Origin: Chloroflexota bacterium
Lineage (GTDB): Bacteria; Chloroflexota; Chloroflexia; Thermomicrobiales; UBA6265
Reading direction: 5' to 3'
DNA length: 5,678 nucleotides
Assembly: GCA_023424355.1 (NCBI GenBank)
Contig: JAFAEA010000172.1
Coordinates: 1 to 5,678, forward strand
Positions 1 through 5,334 of the stretch are shown here, piece after piece. The first letter of the stretch is position 1, and every line of letters starts with the position of its first letter. The translations under genes were made by a program, and so were the position numbers. Below the pieces are notes generated by a model. The model did no database searches. It saw nothing but the letters and a program-made list of their open reading frames with translations, and was not told where the DNA came from.

Positions 1-2912
1 CCGGTCATGCCATCGTCCGTCGTGAGGTTGTAGCTCACGATCAAACCGAGTATCACCCCGGCGAGCGATCCAAGAATCACGATGATGCCGGTCTCAATGA
101 TGAAGGCGCGACCAATGGTTTGTGCCTGGAAGCCGAGTGAGCGGAGCACACCGATCTGCTGACGACGTTCCACCACAGCGCGATATGAGATCACACCCAC
201 GGCCGCGACACCCACGATGAGTCCGAGACCCATAAACCACTGCAGCACAGTCATGAATCCGCTCTGCTGCGCCTGGAACTCCTGCATCATCTCGGCGACA
301 TCGATGCCCTGAGCGCCGAACTGCAGTAGCGCCTTCTCCATGTCTGCAGCAACTTCTTCAGCATCCCGAGAGTCATCCAGCTTGAAGGAATAGGTGGTGA
401 ACATCGGCTCCGCATCTGGTGCGATGCTCGGGATCGTGGGAGCACTCACGAAGTAACCGAAGAACATGGTGTAATCGGTATCCATGACACCAATCACCTT
501 GAGATCGATATCCTCACCGGCTGTACCTCGAACCGTGATGGTGTATGGCTCGAAGGTCTCATCATTCACCATGTTGAGTTCGATCGCATCCGGGCCAAAC
601 ATCGCCGGTCCAGATGAGCCGCCAGAAGTCTTGATCATGCCAGAGCTGGCGATCACGACGTTCTCTTCCGTGCGCATCGCTTCGCGGATGGCTTCGTCGC
701 TTTCGTAGCCTTCGGCACGCTTGCCGAATGAGAGGTCGGTGAGATTGACCCAGTTCTCATCGACGGAATTCATCGAATTGGTGGTTACCCACTCCTGTTG
801 GCCGTCGTCGTTGGTGACATGCATTTCGTCCAGCACGGCACCAAGCATGTCCTGTCGGGCTGGCTCGCTGACGCCGGTCATGTCCACGCCGCGATTCTCG
901 AGCTCGGTGGAGATATCGTCCATCGCGCTGGTGTTATATGTCTGCACCTGTACGTCCAGGCCGGCCATGGCATCGCCACCCATGAATGCCTGAGTGAAGA
1001 TGTTGTTCACGGATGCCATCACCACAATCGAGAATACGATCAAAGAGAACATGGCGATGGTCATGCCACTGCGACTGCCATTGGATTTAGGATAGGCAAC
1101 GCCCAGGCGCACGGCGCCCAGCCAGCCCTTCACCCGACCACCAAGCATCTGTACGACCTTCAGCAGAAGATCCATGTGCTGCATGATGATCATGGTGCTC
1201 GCCGAGACCATTGCCAGACCGCTCAGCAAGAAGAGTTCGATACCACCTTCGCCCATGTCTCCAAAGATGGAGTTGAACTGATCCGTCGGCATTGCCCAAA
1301 TCACCAATACGAAGAGTCCAACAACGGTGAGAACCCAACGCGAGCTGATTCCGAACCAGTTTGTGATGGCCGCGATTGCAAACGGGATGATGGTGATACC
1401 GATGAGGAAGAAGGTGATGTTCGGCCGCGATTCACCAAGGAAGATCAGATACGCGCCCAGAAGAATACCAATGGCTGCAAACACCAGCGGTCGCTTGCTT
1501 TGTCGCGGATTCTTCACTTCCGGGATATCACGCAGGGCCGCTACGACATTGAGTCGGCTGGCGCGCCAACTGGAGAAGATGACCGCCATGAACGTGATGA
1601 TGACACCCAGCGAGTACGCCACCACCAATGAGCGTGGGTGAACATAGAGATCGATTTCGAAGAATCCACCCGTCATGGCACCCACTGCCTGGGCAATGAT
1701 CCATGCTGCACCGACACCAAGAGTGGTGCCCACCAATCCGGAGAGCAGCGTGTAGCCTGCACCTTCAGAAAGGAATTGCTGGATGAGCATGCGGCGCTGA
1801 CCGCCAATGGCGCGGGCCATACCCATTTCGCCACGTCGCTCGGCGGCGAGCATGGTGAAGATGAGCACGATGAGCAGCACACCTACGGCGATACTGAAGA
1901 GTCCGAAGCCGATGAACATAGTTACGAAGACAGAACCGGCGAACTCTGCTTCCTCCAGCAGATCTGCCTTGAACTCCGAAACCACCAGGCCATTCTCACC
2001 AATACGATCATTGAGCTGATTTGCCACATCGCTGGAATGCTCGGCGCCTTCGCGAGATCCACCGGTGTTGGATACCAGAATGGCACTCCAATCCTCGGAA
2101 ACACCACTGGCTTCACGCAGGTGATCGAGACCGACCACGATGCCCGGAGAGTTCGGGGCATTGAATGATCCGGTCAGAGCCTGATTTGGGGTGATACCCA
2201 CAACTTCGGCAACATAGAAGTTGTTATCGATGACGTACACCACGTATCCGCCGACACCAACATCGATGTTATCAGCCAGTTTTTCGGTGATGTAGACCTT
2301 GTCGCTGCCGAGTTGATCGACATTAACCGGGTTGCCATCGATGTCTTTGACCTTGAAGTCGTCGAAGGTCTGTTGTGGGGCGGCAACAAGTCCGACAGCT
2401 GGTTCCGATGCCTCACCCTGAGAGAACAACTCCATCGGGTTTGCATTCGCGTCCGGAGCGGAATCTCCGATATTAATGACGGGCGCAAACTCCACCAACA
2501 TCGAGCCGACTGCGTCGACTTCCAGCCCTTCGGACTGCGTTCGCACCTCGTCCAGCGCCGATGCCGGCACGGTTTCGGTGAGAACTGCCTGGATGTTGAC
2601 GTCTTCGTCCTCCGGATCGCCAGAGACAACCAGCTCATCGACTTCGCCGAAGAGGGTATAGACCTCGCTACCAATTGAATGATTGAGTGTATCGCCAACG
2701 GTGAGTGCGGCAGCACTGATGAGGGTGGCCAACATGAGGCCAACCACGATCAACAGGCTTTGCGCCTTGCGGCGAGGGATGTTTCGTATACCCATTCGAA
2801 ACACCACGGGTCGGCGAATGGCTACCCAAATAACAGCCGTGAGGCTGAGTACAAGCAGCACCAACATCACCACCATGATGTTGTTCATGGGGATTCCAAA
2901 TAACTCTTGCAT
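1..2912 (-). CDS. Two-repeat FtsX/MacB-type ABC transporter permease (3' end outside window)
   Basis: Membrane subunit of an ABC exporter, partner of the ATPase just upstream. The frame is open for 970 codons from ATG at 2912 to the left edge, with no stop or frameshift. Hydrophobic segments lie near residues 13-32, 51-71, 326-352, 384-408, 428-448, four between 476 and 576, 617-636, 889-911 and 936-960. Two large, acidic extracytoplasmic domains occupy about 72-325 and 637-886. Two FtsX cores are recognisable: AAERRGEMGMARAIGG at 356-371 and VVERRQQIGVLRSLGF at 913-928, each followed by a Gly-rich helix. The layout is an extra N-terminal helix, one FtsX unit, a four-helix linker and a second FtsX unit. 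By family topology one more helix and a short tail are missing on the left. GGAG 7 bases before the ATG supports this start. The MacB/LolCE/BceB superfamily assignment is firm; the substrate is unknown. Confidence 0.93.
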   Translation of the reverse strand, partial: MQELFGIPMNNIMVVMLVLLVLSLTAVIWVAIRRPVVFRMGIRNIPRRKAQSLLIVVGLMLATLISAAALTVGDTLNHSIGSEVYTLFGEVDELVVSGDPEDEDVNIQAVLTETVPASALDEVRTQSEGLEVDAVGSMLVEFAPVINIGDSAPDANANPMELFSQGEASEPAVGLVAAPQQTFDDFKVKDIDGNPVNVDQLGSDKVYITEKLADNIDVGVGGYVVYVIDNNFYVAEVVGITPNQALTGSFNAPNSPGIVVGLDHLREASGVSEDWSAILVSNTGGSREGAEHSSDVANQLNDRIGENGLVVSEFKADLLEEAEFAGSVFVTMFIGFGLFSIAVGVLLIVLIFTMLAAERRGEMGMARAIGGQRRMLIQQFLSEGAGYTLLSGLVGTTLGVGAAWIIAQAVGAMTGGFFEIDLYVHPRSLVVAYSLGVIITFMAVIFSSWRASRLNVVAALRDIPEVKNPRQSKRPLVFAAIGILLGAYLIFLGESRPNITFFLIGITIIPFAIAAITNWFGISSRWVLTVVGLFVLVIWAMPTDQFNSIFGDMGEGGIELFLLSGLAMVSASTMIIMQHMDLLLKVVQMLGGRVKGWLGAVRLGVAYPKSNGSRSGMTIAMFSLIVFSIVVMASVNNIFTQAFMGGDAMAGLDVQVQTYNTSAMDDISTELENRGVDMTGVSEPARQDMLGAVLDEMHVTNDDGQQEWVTTNSMNSVDENWVNLTDLSFGKRAEGYESDEAIREAMRTEENVVIASSGMIKTSGGSSGPAMFGPDAIELNMVNDETFEPYTITVRGTAGEDIDLKVIGVMDTDYTMFFGYFVSAPTIPSIAPDAEPMFTTYSFKLDDSRDAEEVAADMEKALLQFGAQGIDVAEMMQEFQAQQSGFMTVLQWFMGLGLIVGVAAVGVISYRAVVERRQQIGVLRSLGFQAQTIGRAFIIETGIIVILGSLAGVILGLIVSYNLTTDDGMT

Positions 2913-2919
2913 GGGAATT

Positions 2920-2940
2920 CTCCTCTCCCTTTCGGGGAAA
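2920..2940 (-). promoter_or_regulatory. Shine-Dalgarno with adjoining hairpin between ATPase and permease genes
   Basis: On the minus strand the 30-base gap reads TTTCCC, loop CGAAA, GGGAGA (2940-2924), a six-pair stem with one G-U pair, immediately followed by GGAG (2923-2920) and then seven bases to the permease ATG. The purine-rich run GGGAGAGGAG is therefore half in the stem and half free. The ATPase stop codon ends only two bases before the stem. Ribosomes finishing the ATPase would open the hairpin, which could couple translation of the two subunits. The bases are seen; the coupling is inference. Confidence 0.5.
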
Positions 2941-2942
2941 CG

Positions 2943-3731
2943 CTATCGCGCGGCTTCGCCCAGGAGATCGGCGTTCTGAGGAATGAATGTGGTGTTTTGC
3001 TGTGGAATCTCCTCGCCCACAATCTCACCATCACGCATGCGAACGATACGATCGCACATGTTGCCCACACCGTGATCGTGCGTTACGAGCACAATGGTGA
3101 GCCCCTGTTCTTTATTCAGTTGCTTCAAAAGCTGCATGATATCGGATGCCGAGGTGGAATCCAGCGCACCGGTCGGTTCATCGGCCCACACAATGGCTGG
3201 CTCGTTCACGAGGGATCGAGCAATGGTCACGCGCTGGCGCTGACCACCGCTGAGCTCGGCAGGGCGATGCCCGGCCCATTCGCGAAGACCAACACGATCC
3301 AGAGCAGCAAGTGCACGAGACCGGGCCTCGCCTGGCTTCACATCTGCCACCAGGAGTGGCAACTCTACGTTTTCCACGGCGCTAAGAACCGGCAAGAGGT
3401 TATACACCTGGAACACAAAGCCCATGCGCTTGGCGCGGTATCGGGTTCGCTTCTTGTCACCCATATTGGCGATATTCTCGCCCTCGATGGAGATCACACC
3501 ACTGGTGACATCATCGAGACCACTCAAACAGTTGAGCAATGTGGTTTTACCGCAACCAGATGGACCCATAACACCGACCATCTCGCCGCGCTTGACGCTA
3601 AAGTTGATGCCTTTCAGAGCGCGCAACTGGGTGGATCCGGTGTCGTATACCTTCACCACATCCACGGCCTCTACAATTGCATCGGAATTGTGCTGAATAT
3701 TCGGGGCGTCTTTTTTCTTTCGGCTAAACAT
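2943..3731 (-). CDS. ABC transporter ATPase, MacB/LolD type
   Basis: Cytoplasmic ATP-hydrolysing subunit that drives the neighbouring permease. It has 262 residues from ATG 3731, a little longer than the usual 220-240 for LolD/MacB-type ATPases because of a Lys-rich N-terminal leader (MFSRKKKD) and a short tail. All motifs are intact: A-loop Tyr29, Walker A GPSGCGKT at 56-63, Q-loop Gln108, signature LSGGQ at 160-164, Walker B IVWADEP at 180-186 with catalytic Glu185, D-loop ALDS at 189-192 and H-loop His218. The Y..G...L.AL.G..F.V..GE. opening and GEMVGVMGPSG are typical of the LolD/MacB/FtsE branch, matching an FtsX-type permease. The start at 3731 is preferred because CAGGAG lies six bases upstream; an ATG at 3749 and a TTG at 3752 are in frame but lack such a site. 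The permease begins 30 bases after the stop. Family is certain; substrate is unknown. Confidence 0.97.
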   Translation of the reverse strand: MFSRKKKDAPNIQHNSDAIVEAVDVVKVYDTGSTQLRALKGINFSVKRGEMVGVMGPSGCGKTTLLNCLSGLDDVTSGVISIEGENIANMGDKKRTRYRAKRMGFVFQVYNLLPVLSAVENVELPLLVADVKPGEARSRALAALDRVGLREWAGHRPAELSGGQRQRVTIARSLVNEPAIVWADEPTGALDSTSASDIMQLLKQLNKEQGLTIVLVTHDHGVGNMCDRIVRMRDGEIVGEEIPQQNTTFIPQNADLLGEAAR

Positions 3732-3737
3732 TGAGAA

Positions 3738-3743
3738 CTCCTG
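3738..3743 (-). promoter_or_regulatory. Ribosome binding site that sets the ATPase start
   Basis: CAGGAG on the minus strand ends six bases before ATG 3731. It falls inside the reading frame of the two longer possible starts (3749 and 3752), neither of which has a comparable purine run at the right distance. This decides the shorter protein beginning MFSRKKK. Confidence 0.8.
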
Positions 3744-3815
3744 ACCCATCAACCATCGAACAGTCGTCGAATATCAACGCAGAGTTAGATGGGATGATCA
3801 GTCCCTCCCCACGTG

Positions 3816-3847
3816 CTGCGCGTATAGTACGCAGTCAAATGTCACAA
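3816..3847 (-). promoter_or_regulatory. Possible promoter/operator of the ABC transporter operon
   Basis: About 90-115 bases before the ATPase start lies dyad symmetry: GCGTA-CTA-TACGC (3832-3820) nested with outer arms CTGCG/CGCAG (3816-3820 and 3830-3834). On the minus strand the dyad contains TACTAT (3829-3824) and TATACG (3826-3821), either of which could serve as a -10. The upstream TTGTGA (3847-3842) is only 15 bases from TATACG, so the match to a sigma-70 promoter is weak. The preceding terminator at 3935-3895 means that the operon needs a promoter in this gap, and this is the best candidate I see. Confidence 0.35.
3818..3833. repeat. Copy 1 of a GCGC-R-TATA-TACGCA element shared by two leaders
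   Basis: On the plus strand this reads GCGCGTATAGTACGCA. It differs from the element at 4253-4267 by one transition and a one-base insertion. Both copies are near-palindromic and lie in the leader of a minus-strand gene, here the ABC ATPase. It could be an operator or a shared -10 region; chance similarity of two short GC-flanked TATA sequences is not excluded. Confidence 0.4.
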
Positions 3848-3894
3848 TTCTATGGCGCGGAAACCACGGAAAGATGAAATTCCAGTTAGCCCCC

Positions 3895-3935
3895 AAAAAA
3901 CAAAGAGGGCGAGCCGGAAAATCCGACTCACCCTC
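3895..3935 (-). terminator. Rho-independent terminator after the GlsB-type gene
   Basis: Read on the minus strand, GAGGGTGAGTCGGA (3935-3922), loop TTT, then TCCGGCTCGCCCTC (3918-3905) form a 14-pair stem with two G-U pairs and no mismatch. A T-rich run, TTTGTTTTTT (3904-3895), follows at once. The G-U pairs exist only in the minus-strand transcript (A-C on the plus strand), which fixes its direction. It lies 24 bases after the stop of the 78-residue gene and insulates the ABC operon from upstream transcription. Confidence 0.93.
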
Positions 3936-3959
3936 AACAAGTAACGTGGTTATCGCATG

Positions 3960-4196
3960 TTAGCGATTTTTCATTACCGCGTTCTTGATCACTACGAGAA
4001 TCGCAGCGAAGATTGCAGCAATGATGATGGTGATGATCATGCTACCGCCGATGGCATCCGTCACAAGACCGGCCACGAATGCGCCGACGAGACCAAGGAT
4101 GAGGTCACCAACGATACCGCGGTTTGTACCGGTAATCACACCAGCCAGCCAACCTGCGGCTACACCAACAACCAACCACCAAAGAATGTTCATCAT
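3960..4196 (-). CDS. GlsB/YeaQ/YmgE-family (transglycosylase-associated) small membrane protein
   Basis: A 78-residue, almost wholly hydrophobic protein with three predicted membrane helices at about 3-22, 29-47 and 52-71, and a short basic C-terminal end (KNAVMKNR). The Gly-rich pattern G-x-x-A-G-W-L-A-G at 11-19, then G27, G30, G35, G38 and G43, is the signature of the transglycosylase-associated family, whose members are usually 80-90 residues. Members are often linked to envelope or general stress, but the biochemical role is not settled and the historic 'transglycosylase' name does not imply enzyme activity. ATG 4196 is followed by a second ATG at 4193; GGGGAG (4210-4205) eight bases upstream favours the first. 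The gene has a promoter candidate in the 105-base gap before it and a strong terminator after it, so it may be a single-gene unit with some read-through from the upstream gene. Confidence 0.88.
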   Translation of the reverse strand: MMNILWWLVVGVAAGWLAGVITGTNRGIVGDLILGLVGAFVAGLVTDAIGGSMIITIIIAAIFAAILVVIKNAVMKNR

Positions 4197-4252
4197 GCCT
4201 TTTACTCCCCTTTTCTGTTCAACTTGCGGAGAACACCAATGTCACTCCGTCA

Positions 4253-4267
4253 GCGCATATATACGCA
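4253..4267. repeat. Copy 2 of the GCGC-R-TATA-TACGCA element
   Basis: Plus strand GCGCATATATACGCA. The first 14 bases form a palindrome with a single mismatched pair (GCG-c-ATATAT-a-CGC). It sits 57 bases before the GlsB-type start and overlaps the likely -10. A second dyad, ACGCA-AAC-TGCGT (4263-4275), overlaps its right end. See the similar element at 3818-3833. Confidence 0.4.
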
Positions 4268-4288
4268 AACTGCGTGCCACGTTGACAA
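4258..4288 (-). promoter_or_regulatory. Candidate promoter for the GlsB-type gene
   Basis: On the minus strand a -35-like TTGTCA (4288-4283) is followed by an AT-rich -10 region: GTATAT (4264-4259) at an 18-base spacing or TATATA (4263-4258) at 19. Transcription would start near 4250 and give a leader of about 55 bases. The spacing is slightly long, and the promoter overlaps dyads and a tandem repeat, which suggests control by a regulator. Assigned by eye from consensus only. Confidence 0.5.
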
Positions 4289-4300
4289 AGTTTTGACAAA
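4282..4300. repeat. Tandem direct repeat TTGACAAA x2, 11-base period
   Basis: TTGACAAA occurs at 4282-4289 and again at 4293-4300, so the two copies are 11 bases apart, about one helical turn. The pair lies directly at and upstream of the -35 of the GlsB-type promoter candidate and ends one base before the stop codon of the 245-residue gene. That position and period suit a transcription factor binding side by side on one DNA face, but no cognate regulator is visible in the window. Confidence 0.6.
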
Positions 4301-4301
4301 A

Positions 4302-5039
4302 TTACTGGGTGGATTTGGATCTTAGTTGGCGCTCACGTAAGCGGCGAATCGCCTCCGAGCGCCCGCCAATATCCGCAGTGACGGTGGTATCAGTACTATC
4401 GCCGAAGTCGTACTCGGGGCCAATCTGTGCGGAACTATCCTCACTGGTATCGGATGCCGTCAGTGGGTCATCGAAATCCGGGTCGTCATAGCCCTCTTCC
4501 AAATCGGAAACAGCAACGTCCTCGGAATCCGTTTCGACAAATGGTCCGGCCGGATCTGGTGCAGGAATCGACTCGTCCGCAGTCGCAGTAGAGACCTGTG
4601 GCTCGGTGACTGGTTGGCTTTTTTTGACGGACGACAGCGATGATACCGGTTTGGTACGGGCTCCAGAGGATCGGAATCCGTATCCTTCCTCGCGGGACCA
4701 CAAGCCAGTGAGTCCGTATTGGGCGATGTAGAGCCAACTCCACACCAAAACGGCCACCAAAAGGAGCCCCCAAACCACCACGGAAATAATTGCGCCGGTT
4801 TGGTTACTCGGGTTCACGAGCATGATCACAAAGGTCAACAGCACGAGAGCGGTGCCAACGATGGCGATAACGCCACCGAGCCCCTGGATAAATCGAACCC
4901 AGGATCGTTGGGCAACTTCGCCTTCGATATCACCTTGCTTGATGTTCCTGTATTTTCGTTCTGGTCCAAAGGTACGCAGCGCCCACCCCAATAACATCAG
5001 AGTGGCACCATACCCCATACCAAACAGAACGTAATCCAC
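4302..5039 (-). CDS. Unrecognised three-helix membrane protein with long acidic tail
   Basis: I do not recognise this 245-residue protein. The first half is membrane-bound: hydrophobic segments at about 3-23, 52-75 and 82-107, with a basic/polar loop at 26-47 (ERKYRNIKQGDIEGE) that includes candidate surface helices. From about 115 onward it is low-complexity and probably disordered, rich in Ser, Thr, Pro, Asp and Glu (DDPDFDDP around 185-192), and it ends in a short basic, helix-prone segment (RRLRERQLRSK, 232-242). By the positive-inside rule the tail could lie on either side; I cannot place it. The start is GTG 5039, supported by GAGGAG five bases upstream; the first in-frame ATG (residue 8) would cut into the first helix. 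No terminator separates it from the GlsB-type gene 105 bases downstream. There are no catalytic motifs and no Cys, so a scaffold or accessory role is conceivable, but this is inference only. Confidence 0.8.
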   Translation of the reverse strand: MDYVLFGMGYGATLMLLGWALRTFGPERKYRNIKQGDIEGEVAQRSWVRFIQGLGGVIAIVGTALVLLTFVIMLVNPSNQTGAIISVVVWGLLLVAVLVWSWLYIAQYGLTGLWSREEGYGFRSSGARTKPVSSLSSVKKSQPVTEPQVSTATADESIPAPDPAGPFVETDSEDVAVSDLEEGYDDPDFDDPLTASDTSEDSSAQIGPEYDFGDSTDTTVTADIGGRSEAIRRLRERQLRSKSTQ

Positions 5040-5044
5040 CGATT

Positions 5045-5050
5045 CTCCTC
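5045..5050 (-). promoter_or_regulatory. Ribosome binding site for the GTG start
   Basis: GAGGAG on the minus strand ends five bases before GTG 5039. It is the best ribosome site in the leader and decides for the non-ATG start of the 245-residue membrane protein. Confidence 0.8.
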
Positions 5051-5278
5051 ACCCGGAAACCATGTTTCTGAACCAGTCTAACCTGCCGGGGCGATGATTC
5101 GCAGGGGCAAAAAGTCATTCTTATGGAAGATGCCGGATCTCGAACCGCAATACCAACGACTGCAATGCGATGAGTCATTACGATTCGCCAATTGTGGAAG
5201 GAACCCAACTCGAATCTGCATGCAGACTTGCTGGCCTTTGGCGGCCTACTCTGGCACAGAGGGGTAAATCAAAGAGGA
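5051..5278. other. Intergenic region upstream of the membrane-protein gene, no gene seen
   Basis: This stretch lies between the terminator stem of the peptidase gene and the membrane-protein gene. No convincing coding frame or RNA gene is visible. A minus-strand TAGACT (5080-5075), about 40 bases before the GTG start, fits a -10 box and would give a leader of roughly 30 bases, but the region 17 bases upstream (TGCGAA) is a poor -35. The promoter must lie somewhere here because the peptidase gene ends in a terminator. Confidence 0.6.
5215..5226. repeat. Perfect 12-base palindrome TCTGCATGCAGA
   Basis: TCTGCA and TGCAGA form a perfect dyad with no spacer, about 175 bases before the membrane-protein start and 40 bases after the terminator stem. 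One further pair (A5213-T5228) also matches. With no loop it cannot be a hairpin of note, so if functional it would be a protein-binding site. A chance palindrome is possible. Confidence 0.35.
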
Positions 5279-5310
5279 GTGAGCCAGTCTCTTAATAGAA
5301 ACTGGCTCAC
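5266..5310 (-). terminator. Rho-independent terminator after the M20 peptidase gene
   Basis: On the minus strand GTGAGCCAGTTTCT (5310-5297), loop ATTA, then AGAGACTGGCTCAC (5292-5279) form a 14-pair stem with one G-U pair. It is followed by TCCTCTTTGATTT (5278-5266), a T-rich but interrupted tail. It lies 24 bases after the peptidase stop. On the plus strand the same stem is followed by CTTCGTTCAAATTT, a poorer tail and with no plus-strand gene to end. Confidence 0.85.
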
Positions 5311-5334
5311 CTTCGTTCAAATTTGATTGACTAG

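Noticed and set aside
798..1631. Long plus-strand open frame (277 codons) across the permease gene
   Set aside because: It is antisense to the permease, whose own frame is open throughout with clear FtsX motifs and membrane helices. The plus-strand product is rich in His, Asp and Arg with no recognisable domain, as expected from a reversed hydrophobic gene.
2174..2743. Second minus-strand frame (189 codons) inside the permease
   Set aside because: It overlaps the first outer domain of the permease in another frame; the translation is Ser/Arg-rich without domain features, typical of a frame-shifted shadow.
2907..3734. Plus-strand open frame (275 codons) covering the ATPase gene
   Set aside because: The minus strand carries a complete ABC ATPase with all motifs. 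The antisense frame has no family features and spans the ATPase-permease gap and ribosome site, so it is a shadow.
4282..4300. Two plus-strand TTGACA hexamers as -35 boxes of a plus-strand promoter
   Set aside because: No acceptable -10 lies 16-18 bases downstream, and there is no plus-strand gene; the transcript would run antisense into the membrane-protein gene.
5130..5160. GGTTCGA on the minus strand, like a tRNA T-loop
   Set aside because: The flanking bases do not form a five-pair T stem, and no acceptor, anticodon or D arm could be found around it.
4930..5208. Minus-strand 92-codon frame overlapping the start of the membrane-protein gene
   Set aside because: It overlaps about 110 bases of the better supported gene in another frame, has Cys/Arg-rich composition, and no good ribosome site or family resemblance.
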